A stretch of 6,653 nt of DNA from contig JACQQW010000259.1 in NCBI GenBank assembly GCA_016206745.1, forward strand, positions 1-6,653, written 5' to 3'. Within the stretch, counting starts at the first letter, position 1, and every line of letters begins with the position of its first letter. Below, piece by piece: positions 1 to 6,653 of the stretch. The position numbers were made by a program, and so were the translations under genes. The notes under the pieces were generated by a model. That model saw only the letters and a list, made by a program, of their open reading frames with translations. It was not told where the DNA came from and did no database searches. Source of the stretch: Candidatus Omnitrophota bacterium (GTDB lineage Bacteria; Omnitrophota; Gorgyraeia; Zapsychrales; Fredricksoniimonadaceae).

Positions 1-120
1 CATTATGACCAAGTCGCGAGACTCCTTTAATTCCCAATGAAGTTCACCGAAAACCAATATTTTCTTCTTTTCTAAAAGTTCGAGAATCTCTCCGGAAATA
101 ATTCCAATCTTAGTAATCAT
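1..120 (-). CDS. Probable winged-helix (DUF2582-like) protein, N-terminal 40 residues (3' end outside window)
   Basis: The frame starts at the ATG at 118-120 behind a perfect AGGAGG and is open to the window edge. The visible residues begin MITKIGIISGEILELLEKKK and continue through ELHWELKESRDLVIM. The KIG..(A/S)G.I...L start, the helix, the EL.. segment and the LKxSxDLV.M helix follow the pattern I remember for the DUF2582 winged helix-turn-helix family, whose next residues are usually an ALGWLARE-like block lying just off the window. These are small proteins of about 65-80 residues, presumed to bind DNA. Only half is visible, so the family call is tentative. It is separated from the truncated receiver fragment by 57 bases and may share its promoter. 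Confidence 0.55.
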   Translation of the reverse strand, partial: MITKIGIISGEILELLEKKKILVFGELHWELKESRDLVIM

Positions 121-125
121 ATTTG

Positions 126-131
126 CCTCCT
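126..131 (-). promoter_or_regulatory. Strong ribosome binding site for the downstream winged-helix gene
   Basis: A perfect AGGAGG on the minus strand lies six bases before the ATG at 120. It fixes the start of the last gene and shows that gene is translated independently of the truncated receiver frame. Confidence 0.8.
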
Positions 132-177
132 GTTTTTTAACAAAACCCTTCCCTTATCCAACTTAATCAAAATTCTC

Positions 178-285
178 TTAAGAGCAGATAATATGGGCTT
201 TCAAATGATGCAATTCTAAGAAATACACTACGGCTTTGCGAAACTCTTTATGATCTTCAACGATAAGGATGCATGGTTTTAACAT
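178..285 (-). pseudogene. Truncated response-regulator receiver domain (35 codons then stop)
   Basis: The frame starts at the ATG at 283-285 and reads CILIVEDHKEFRKAVVYFLELHH before stopping at the TAA at 178-180. The ILIVEDH motif with its acidic Glu-Asp pair (residues 10-11), followed by an EFRKAV..FLE helix, is the beginning of a CheY-like receiver domain as found in NarL/LuxR-type response regulators. The phosphoacceptor Asp expected near residue 54, the rest of the receiver and any DNA-binding domain are absent. The other frames of the following 57 bases do not continue the domain, so this is a truncation rather than a simple frameshift. No Shine-Dalgarno site precedes the ATG. It is probably a remnant of a regulator that once controlled this locus. 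A short leader peptide is a less likely alternative. Confidence 0.6.
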
Positions 286-291
286 GCTTTA

Positions 292-297
292 ATTATA
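292..297 (-). promoter_or_regulatory. Putative -10 element (TATAAT) upstream of the receiver-domain fragment
   Basis: A perfect TATAAT on the minus strand lies six bases before the ATG at 285. No good -35 is present at 16-18 base spacing (TTTCTC is the nearest candidate), which fits an activator-dependent promoter using the repeat array just upstream. If it is used, transcription would begin at or near the ATG, giving a nearly leaderless message for the first frame. Confidence 0.4.
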
Positions 298-327
298 GAT
301 GAGGATGTTTCGGGGAGAAATTCGCTA

Positions 328-360
328 AAATACGCAGGAAACTACGTGGTACTACGCAAG
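328..360. promoter_or_regulatory. Phased TACG repeat array, probable activator or response-regulator operator
   Basis: The plus strand carries TACGCA at 331-336, TACGTG at 343-348 and TACGCA at 353-358. The last two belong to a 10-base direct repeat of ACTACG starting at 341 and 351. ACTACGTGGT (341-350) and GTGGTACTAC (346-355) are overlapping near-palindromes. Spacings of 12 and 10 bases put the repeats on roughly one face of the helix. The array lies about 31 to 68 bases upstream of a TATAAT box that precedes the receiver-domain fragment, a normal place for an activator. The binding protein is unknown. A LuxR/NarL-type response regulator would be a natural guess. Confidence 0.45.
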
Positions 361-411
361 AAGCATTTCCCTTCAATTCAATTTCCGCGTGCAATGGCCA
401 ATAAGGGTCGC

Positions 412-2838
412 TTAAAAACTGACGGGCAATGATGTTAGCGGCGGTTGTGTTCCCATATCCTGCTCAGCTTGCGCGATGACTCGTTTTACTGCGATAAAAC
501 TATCGGGACTCACTGAAATTGAATCAATACCGTGCTCGACCAGGAAACGGGCAAATTCAGGATGATCACTGGGCGCCTGCCCGCAAATTCCAGTGTGTGC
601 CCCGCTTTTTTGGGCCTTGGCTAACAATTGAGTAATGGCCATTGTCACTGCCTCATCACGTTCATCAAACAGCTTGTTTAGAATGCCGCTGTCCCGGTCA
701 ACGCCCAAGACAAGTTGCGTGAGGTCATTGGAACCGATGGAGAACCCGTCAAAACGCTCAGCAAAACGTTCAGCCACAAGCACGTTGGAAGGGATTTCTG
801 CCATCACATAAATTTCAAGACCATGCTGATGACGGACCAGGCCGTTCGCGGCAAGTTCCGCCAGCACCTTGTCCGCTTCATTGATCGATCTACAAAACGG
901 GATCATGATAATAATATTATCGAACCCAAGCTCCTCTCGGGACTTTTTGACCGCTCTGCATTCGAGCGCAAAACCCTCACGGTACCCTTCGCTATAATAC
1001 CGGCTTGCGCCACGCCAGCCGAGCATCGGGTTTTCCTCTTTTGGTTCGAAGGCGGAACCGCCGATCAGTTGAGCATATTCATTGGTCTTAAAATCACTCA
1101 TGCGCACGATTACCGGTTTCGGATAATGCGCAGCCGCAATCCGGGCCATACCGCAGGCCAATGTGTTAATAAAATATTCTGTCTTGTCTTTATATGCCTG
1201 CGTCAATTCGGCAATGGCCTGGCGCGCCTTTTTATCTTTAAGAGTTTTGAAACGGACCAGCGCCATAGGATGGATTTTAATTAAGTTCCCGATGATAAAC
1301 TCCATACGCGCCAGACCAACGCCGTCGCTGGGTAAACGCCACCAACGAAAAGCAGCCGATGGGTCACCGACATTGACCATAAGTCGTGTGCGGGTCTTGG
1401 GTATTTGCGTTACATCTATATCCTGTACTTTAAAATCAATAGCTCCTTCATAAACATAGCCGGTATCACCTTCCGCGCAACAGACCGTGACTTCCTTGCC
1501 ATCCTTAAGCCGTTTGGTCGCGTCCCCTGCCCCGACAATAGCGGTCAAGCCCAGTTCCCGGCTGACAATCGCCGCATGGCTGGTGCGACCACCATGGTCC
1601 GTCACAATCGCAGAGGCTTTCTTCATGATCGGCACCCAATCCGGATCAGTGATCTTGGTCACCAGGACAGCGCCCTCCTGAAAACGGCCAATCTCAGCGG
1701 CACTTTCAAGGCGACAGACCTTTCCGGTGGCAATTGAATCTCCGATCGCAAGCCCACTAACCAACCGGACACCTTTTTTATTTAACCGGTAGGTTTTAAG
1801 CGTGCTTGCTTCCCGTCGGGATTGTACTGTTTCCGGACGCGCCTGCACGATATACAATTCACCAGTTTCGCCGTCCTTGGCCCATTCCATATCCATGGGC
1901 TGACCATAATGAACCTCGATGGCAACCGCCCATCGGGCAAGCTGCAAGATCTCATCATCGTTTAGGACAAACGTAGAACGTTCCTTTTCGGTTGTGTTGA
2001 CAATTTTCGAAGTGACTTTGTTATTGGCCGGACCGTAAATCATTTTCCTGGCCTTGCGGCCAAGGGTCTTCTCAATGATTGGTTTCAAGGTAGGTTTATC
2101 GAGCAAAGGTTTGAAAACCAAATACTCATCCGGCTCGACCATGCCCTGAACAACGGTTTCACCCAGACCCCAAGCGCAACTAATAAGCACACTACGGGGA
2201 AATCCTGTTTCCGTGTCAATCGAGAACATAACTCCGGAACCGGCCTTGTCAGAACGCACCATCTCTTGCACGCCGATAGATAAAGCCACTTTCATATGGT
2301 CAAAGCCGTGATTCTTGCGGTAAATGATCGCCCGGTCGGTAAATAGCGAAGCATAGCATCGTTTGCACGCGTCCAGCAGGGCTTTATCCCCACGGATATT
2401 CAGGAACGTTTGTTGCTGTCCGGCAAAACTGGCATCCGGCAAATCTTCCGCTGTGGCGCTGCTGCGCACGGCAACACTTTTTATTTTATGCCCGCAACGA
2501 TCATCCATCTCATGGTAGGCGCGCGTAATTGCTTCGACCAGTGGGGCAGGAATTTCTGCTTCTAAAATCATTGTTCGAACAGCCTTGGCCGTAGAAGCAA
2601 GATTGCTTCCATTCTTCTTTAACCCAGCCAGTTTCGCCGTCATGCGATCCATCAAATCATTGGCCTTAAGGAACTCCCAATAGGCTTGCGACGTAGTAGC
2701 AAAACCATTAGGCACTTTAATGCCTGAGGCGCCCAGTTTGTTGATCATCTCCCCGAGGGAGGCGTTCTTGCCGCCAACGGTAGTAATGTTTGAACGGCCT
2801 ATTTCTGAGAACCAAGAGATCAAGGGGGCGTCTTTCAT
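412..2838 (-). CDS. ppsA: Phosphoenolpyruvate synthase (pyruvate, water dikinase), 808 aa
   Basis: This cytoplasmic enzyme converts pyruvate, ATP and water to PEP, AMP and phosphate, the entry to gluconeogenesis from pyruvate or lactate. All three regions are complete. The N-terminal ATP-grasp domain has VGGKNASLGEM at about residues 21-31, VRSSATAEDLPDASFAGQQ at 124-142, SGVMFSIDTETGF at 201-213 and EWAKDGETGELYIVQARPET. The swivelling phosphohistidine domain has GGRTSHAAI with His421, the same number as the E. coli active-site histidine. The C-terminal PEP/pyruvate barrel has MLGWRGASRY, EIPSNV, GSNDLTQL and GICGQAPSDH with Cys752. Length is close to the E. coli enzyme (792), with a short extra Pro/Ser-rich tail. 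I start at the ATG at 2836-2838 because GGAG lies eight bases before it. A TTG ten codons earlier overlaps the preceding gene and has no ribosome site. It is the last gene of the unit. Confidence 0.97.
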   Translation of the reverse strand: MKDAPLISWFSEIGRSNITTVGGKNASLGEMINKLGASGIKVPNGFATTSQAYWEFLKANDLMDRMTAKLAGLKKNGSNLASTAKAVRTMILEAEIPAPLVEAITRAYHEMDDRCGHKIKSVAVRSSATAEDLPDASFAGQQQTFLNIRGDKALLDACKRCYASLFTDRAIIYRKNHGFDHMKVALSIGVQEMVRSDKAGSGVMFSIDTETGFPRSVLISCAWGLGETVVQGMVEPDEYLVFKPLLDKPTLKPIIEKTLGRKARKMIYGPANNKVTSKIVNTTEKERSTFVLNDDEILQLARWAVAIEVHYGQPMDMEWAKDGETGELYIVQARPETVQSRREASTLKTYRLNKKGVRLVSGLAIGDSIATGKVCRLESAAEIGRFQEGAVLVTKITDPDWVPIMKKASAIVTDHGGRTSHAAIVSRELGLTAIVGAGDATKRLKDGKEVTVCCAEGDTGYVYEGAIDFKVQDIDVTQIPKTRTRLMVNVGDPSAAFRWWRLPSDGVGLARMEFIIGNLIKIHPMALVRFKTLKDKKARQAIAELTQAYKDKTEYFINTLACGMARIAAAHYPKPVIVRMSDFKTNEYAQLIGGSAFEPKEENPMLGWRGASRYYSEGYREGFALECRAVKKSREELGFDNIIIMIPFCRSINEADKVLAELAANGLVRHQHGLEIYVMAEIPSNVLVAERFAERFDGFSIGSNDLTQLVLGVDRDSGILNKLFDERDEAVTMAITQLLAKAQKSGAHTGICGQAPSDHPEFARFLVEHGIDSISVSPDSFIAVKRVIAQAEQDMGTQPPLTSLPVSF

Positions 2839-2846
2839 ATAATCAA

Positions 2847-2850
2847 CTCC
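2847..2850 (-). promoter_or_regulatory. Ribosome binding site deciding the ppsA start
   Basis: GGAG on the minus strand lies eight bases before the ATG at 2838, within the 17-base gap after the dehydrogenase remnant. It supports this ATG rather than the upstream in-frame TTG at 2868, whose upstream sequence has no Shine-Dalgarno match. Confidence 0.75.
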
Positions 2851-2855
2851 AGTTT

Positions 2856-3314
2856 CTATTTGTGCCAATGCACAGGCGTCACCTGATTTTCAGGTAAAAG
2901 TTTGTTTTGTTTAAAATCAGAAATATTCTGCATGGTGGTTTCAGCAATGCCTTGAAGCGCATGACGGGTGAAAAAAGCCTGATGCCCGGTAATAATTACG
3001 TTCGGAAAAGTCAAGAGCCTCTCAAAAACATCATCCTGAATTACATGTCCGGACAAATCCTCAAAAAATAAGTCACCTTCTTCTTCATAAACATCCAACC
3101 CCAAATACCCAACCTTTCGGGCCAATGTTGATAGAACAGCCTTGTTCACCTGATCGTTTACGAACACACAAATGCCCTCAAATCCAAAAGCCAGCTTGCA
3201 TGTTTCAGCCGTCAGATGTGGCTCAAAGAAAACAAGTTCATGGCCATGTTTCTTATTTGCTTCATTTAAGAACTCCCTGTCATACGTTTTTGTATTGAAT
3301 ACCGCTATTTTCAT
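2856..3314 (-). CDS. D-lactate dehydrogenase (LdhA-like) with internal deletion of the NAD-binding region (152 aa)
   Basis: Residues 1-65 (starting [20 protein letters not shown], with [15 protein letters not shown]) align with the N-terminus of LdhA-type D-lactate dehydrogenases. Residues 66-145 ([42 protein letters not shown]) align with its C-terminus. Against E. coli LdhA (329 residues, recalled from memory) about 184 residues are missing in frame between them. The lost part includes the GxGxxG Rossmann motif and the catalytic Arg of NTSRG. The catalytic His111 (GHQAF) and a nearby Glu in DVYEEE remain. A normal enzyme would reduce pyruvate to D-lactate with NADH, but this product has no cofactor domain and is very probably inactive as a dehydrogenase. 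Expression signals are intact: ATG at 3312-3314 with AAGGAG four bases before it. It lies 17 bases upstream of ppsA. It may be a decaying gene, a retained domain with a new role, or an assembly collapse. Confidence 0.8.
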   Translation of the reverse strand: MKIAVFNTKTYDREFLNEANKKHGHELVFFEPHLTAETCKLAFGFEGICVFVNDQVNKAVLSTLARKVGYLGLDVYEEEGDLFFEDLSGHVIQDDVFERLLTFPNVIITGHQAFFTRHALQGIAETTMQNISDFKQNKLLPENQVTPVHWHK

Positions 3315-3473
3315 AATTCTCCTTGGTGATAACTGAATCGCTTTCTAAAGGTCCCCTCGCGAAGCCATCGTCATCTGCACGTGCAAGATCTTTAATTAAT
3401 TCTAGAACCCATGAGTCTTCAGGAGAGCCGTTCTTTTTCATATCGACATATTGTTGTATTCTACTTTTTATCA

Positions 3474-3474
<1 letters not shown>
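3280..3474 (-). CDS. Unrecognised 64-residue protein translationally coupled to groEL
   Basis: I do not recognise this protein. The ATG at 3472-3474 shares its A with the groEL TGA (TGATG). A GGAG site lies five bases upstream, inside the last groEL codons, so termination-reinitiation is likely. A TTG one codon earlier is less plausible. The product is soluble-looking and charged, with no membrane segment or signal peptide. It has a basic start ([16 protein letters not shown]), a probable amphipathic helix [17 protein letters not shown] at about residues 21-37, and a polar, probably disordered tail rich in Glu, Asn and Ser. There are no cysteines, so it is unlikely to bind metal through thiols. 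Its end overlaps the next gene by 35 bases in another frame. Position and coupling suggest a GroEL accessory factor or a small regulator, but that is inference. It could also be a decayed fragment. Confidence 0.6.
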
Positions 3475-5111
<1,637 letters not shown>

Positions 5112-5423
5112 TTAAAGTGTGCTATATTTTAATCTTTCCTTGACCGATCTTAACTTACTTTTTATTGTCGATTTTTTATCCGTCCGTTCATCTAATTCAA
5201 TAAATGTCACCACACGATCAACCTTGGCTAAAGCAGCCTTATGCATTTTCCCAGCCAGACTCAGTAACTTTTCTGCCGATTTTCCCTCCACAATTGTTCC
5301 CATTGAGGTAAGGCCGCATTTAATCTTATTTCGTTTCAGAACTTTAACGGCATTAACAATATGTTCACAAACTGACGCGCTCTTTGTCCCTAAAGGAAGA
5401 ATCTTTACTTCCATAATGGCCAT
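5112..5423 (-). CDS. MTH1187/YqgV family thiamine-binding protein (103 aa)
   Basis: The product is a small soluble protein of the COG0011 (DUF77, MTH1187) family. Members have a ferredoxin-like fold, form oligomers and bind thiamine or a related pyrimidine. Visible family marks are the N-terminal strand EVKILPLGTKSASV, the centre KCGLTSMGTIVEGKS at about residues 35-49, and the strand RVVTFIELDERTDKKSTI at about 70-87, followed by a basic helix. Length is normal for the family (about 95-105). The ATG at 5421-5423 is chosen over the in-frame Met4 because AGGAGG lies seven bases before it. The gene sits 17 bases after the hydrolase and 18 bases before groEL. It occupies the place where groES is normally found, but it is unrelated to GroES: it has no mobile-loop sequence. 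Confidence 0.88.
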   Translation of the reverse strand: MAIMEVKILPLGTKSASVCEHIVNAVKVLKRNKIKCGLTSMGTIVEGKSAEKLLSLAGKMHKAALAKVDRVVTFIELDERTDKKSTIKSKLRSVKERLKYSTL

Positions 5424-5440
5424 AACCTTACCTCCTAATT

Positions 5441-6103
5441 TTAAAAATATTTTTCAAACCACTGCGCTGCTACCCGGGCGACTTCTTCCAAAGCCCCTGG
5501 CTCTTCAAATAGGTGCGTAGCGCCTTTGACGATATACAACTCTTTGGGCGCGTGAATGCTGCGCCAGGCGCTTTGGTTCAAGCTCAAAACTTCGGTATCG
5601 TTGCCTCCAACAATTAATAGTGTTGGGGCTTTAACCTCTGATAACGCTAAAGCCGCGAGATCCGGTCGTCCCCCTCTGGAAACAATCGCCTTGACAATGC
5701 CCGGATATTCAACCGCAGCTTCAATAGCGGCTGCAGCTCCTGTGCTTGCTCCAAAATAGCCAATGAAAATATTTTTCTTTTCTGCCTCGAATTTTTTAAT
5801 CATCCAATCCGTGACCTCCATCAAGCGTCCGGCCAAAAAAGGAATATTGAATCGATACCCAGCGCTCAATTGGTCATATTCTTCTTCCTTTTCGGTCAAT
5901 AGGTCAAAAAGAAGCGTTCCCATATTCTTTTTGAATAAATAATCCGCCACTGCTCGATTACGACGGCTAAAACGACTGCTTCCGCTCCCATGTACAAAAA
6001 TAACCAAGCCCAAAGCATCCTTGGGAACTTTTAGAAATCCATAAAGCCTGATACCATTTAAATCAATGGTCACAGATTCATTTTCGATTTGATTGTCTAG
6101 CAT
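5441..6103 (-). CDS. Dienelactone-hydrolase-like alpha/beta hydrolase (220 aa)
   Basis: This is a single-domain, presumably cytoplasmic serine hydrolase with no signal peptide. The fold markers occur in order: an oxyanion-hole HGSGSS at residues 38-43, a nucleophile elbow GASTG with Ser120, an acid candidate Asp169 in GGND, and catalytic His197 in GATHLFEEPG. The length of 220 matches the compact dienelactone hydrolase/COG1073-like group. The elbow followed by an Ala run and the THLFEEPG block are, as I recall, typical of the hydrolases that accompany or are fused to COG1926 phosphoribosyltransferases. The physiological ester or lactone substrate is unknown. The ATG at 6101-6103 has AAGGA eight bases upstream and follows the membrane-protein stop by three bases, so the gene is co-transcribed. 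The catalytic triad appears complete, so the enzyme should be active. Confidence is high for the family and low for any specific reaction. Confidence 0.88.
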   Translation of the reverse strand: MLDNQIENESVTIDLNGIRLYGFLKVPKDALGLVIFVHGSGSSRFSRRNRAVADYLFKKNMGTLLFDLLTEKEEEYDQLSAGYRFNIPFLAGRLMEVTDWMIKKFEAEKKNIFIGYFGASTGAAAAIEAAVEYPGIVKAIVSRGGRPDLAALALSEVKAPTLLIVGGNDTEVLSLNQSAWRSIHAPKELYIVKGATHLFEEPGALEEVARVAAQWFEKYF

Positions 6104-6106
6104 ATC

Positions 6107-6379
6107 TTATTTCCTTAAACGATGTACGCGGTTCCATACCCAGGCCCCTAAATATCCGAAAATATAACCTACGGCTGTAGTCAATAAAATAAGTACGATA
6201 GCAGCTCTTAAATCAAATGGTCCTATAGTCAGCGGTATGTGGATCATATGAGCCCAAAGAATAAAATCGTATATTGCCTGCGCACATCCTAAAAAAACCA
6301 AAAGCGCCCACACAAAATGCCATCCGCCTAAAATTGCCCCGAATACAAGCCCGACTTTGTTAGGATTTGGGGTGTTCAT
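6107..6379 (-). CDS. Small DUF5676-like inner-membrane protein (90 aa)
   Basis: The 90-residue product is strongly hydrophobic. It has one membrane segment at about residues 8-30 (containing GGWHFVWALLVFLG), a loop with the pattern W-x-H-x-IHIPLTIGPFDL, and a second segment at about 56-82 ending in a Trp-Asn-Arg and a basic tail (VHRLRK). The GxWHxxWAL start and the GPFDL turn match my memory of DUF5676 family proteins, whose function is unknown. There is no signal peptidase site. The basic C-terminus suggests it faces the cytoplasm. The ATG at 6377-6379 lies inside the end of the phosphoribosyltransferase gene. It is preceded by AAGGAG seven bases upstream, so the two genes are probably translationally coupled. 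The stop is only three bases before the hydrolase start. Its role is inferred only from context: a membrane partner of the phosphoribosyltransferase/hydrolase pair. Confidence 0.8.
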   Translation of the reverse strand: MNTPNPNKVGLVFGAILGGWHFVWALLVFLGCAQAIYDFILWAHMIHIPLTIGPFDLRAAIVLILLTTAVGYIFGYLGAWVWNRVHRLRK

Positions 6380-6653
6380 TTTTCATCTCCTTTAAAATAT
6401 TTAAAACTTCCTCATCTGAAACCTGCCCGAATTGAAAATAAAACTGGCCTACACCCCCTAAATGAGGCGGACATTTCAGACAAATGATCTCATCAGCCGT
6501 ATCGCACAATCTTAAAAGCGAATCCTTGGCCCCAACAGGGAAAGCAACTGTTAATTTATTTGGCCGCTCCTGAGAAATACTCCAAAGCGCGGCTTGGACG
6601 GTTGAACCGGTGGCTACTCCATCAGCAACAACTGTGACATTTTTGTTGCGCGA
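6360..6653 (-). CDS. COG1926-type phosphoribosyltransferase, C-terminal 97 residues (5' end outside window)
   Basis: This open frame enters from the right edge and ends at a TAA at 6360-6362. The visible residues begin with a PRPP-binding loop (VTVVADGVATGSTVQAAL, visible residues 6-23), the hallmark of type I phosphoribosyltransferases. The C-terminal part has a CLKCPPHLGGVGQFY stretch followed by a QVSDEEV segment. As I recall the family, that matches the COG1926 'predicted phosphoribosyltransferases', whose members end in a similar aromatic/SDEEV block. Family members are about 210-220 residues, so roughly the N-terminal half is missing. The substrate of the family is unknown to me. In many bacteria these proteins sit beside, or are fused to, a dienelactone-hydrolase-like domain, and such a hydrolase lies two genes downstream here. 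The usual paired acids before the glycine read Ala-Asp, so one acid is lost. The 3' end overlaps the next gene by 20 bases in another frame. Confidence 0.85.
   Translation of the reverse strand, partial: SRNKNVTVVADGVATGSTVQAALWSISQERPNKLTVAFPVGAKDSLLRLCDTADEIICLKCPPHLGGVGQFYFQFGQVSDEEVLNILKEMKNEHPKS

Noticed and set aside
132..146. GTTTT-TTAAC-AAAAC hairpin next to the winged-helix ribosome site
   Set aside because: It is only five A-T-rich pairs and probably too weak to act as a terminator or thermometer. It is expected by chance in this composition.
380..411. Sigma-54 promoter or terminator after ppsA
   Set aside because: No GG-N10-GC pair with the right flanks and no stem followed by a T run was found in the spacer.
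715..1284. Plus-strand open frames of up to 189 codons within 715-1737
   Set aside because: They lie fully inside the strongly conserved ppsA gene on the other strand, have no recognisable motifs and no suitable ribosome sites.
2839..2868. TTG start giving ppsA ten extra residues
   Set aside because: There is no Shine-Dalgarno site before the TTG, it overlaps the preceding gene, and the downstream ATG has a good site and agrees with the family start.
5119..5520. Plus-strand 133-codon open frame opposite the thiamine-binding gene
   Set aside because: It crosses two well-supported minus-strand genes, its translation has no family features, and it is a shadow of the opposite reading frames.

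Overview
Every gene in this window lies on the minus strand, so the biological reading order runs from base 6653 down to base 1. No archaeal or eukaryotic features are visible: starts are mostly ATG with clear Shine-Dalgarno sites, genes are tightly packed, and base composition looks moderate (mid-40s % G+C by eye). This is a bacterial chromosome segment, probably from an uncultured or poorly sampled lineage. The phylum cannot be assigned from the sequence. The group I GroEL, enterobacterial-style PEP synthase and Ldh-type 2-hydroxyacid dehydrogenase fit a Gram-negative bacterium, possibly an environmental phylum such as Omnitrophota or Nitrospirota, but that is a guess.

Bases 6653 to 412 look like one compact transcription unit. 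In order they encode the end of a COG1926-type phosphoribosyltransferase, a two-segment DUF5676-like membrane protein, a dienelactone-hydrolase-like alpha/beta hydrolase, an MTH1187/YqgV-type thiamine-binding protein, a diverged GroEL, an unrecognised 64-residue protein, a D-lactate dehydrogenase lacking its middle, and phosphoenolpyruvate synthase (ppsA). Neighbours overlap or lie within about 20 bases of each other, and I saw no terminator or convincing promoter between them.

Bases 411 to 1 hold a second, smaller unit. A short spacer carries helically phased TACG repeats and a TATAAT box. It is followed by the first 35 codons of a two-component receiver domain, ended by a stop, and then by the start of a probable winged-helix (DUF2582-like) protein that runs off the window.

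Taken together the locus resembles a stress or energy-limitation island: a chaperonin, an uncharacterised phosphoribosyltransferase/hydrolase pair, and enzymes of the pyruvate/lactate/PEP node. The most notable points are the GroEL paralog (aspartate 52 replaced by serine, no Gly-Gly-Met tail, no groES beside it), the 64-residue gene coupled to its stop codon, the in-frame deletion of the dehydrogenase's cofactor domain, and the truncated response regulator downstream of a probable activator-binding array.
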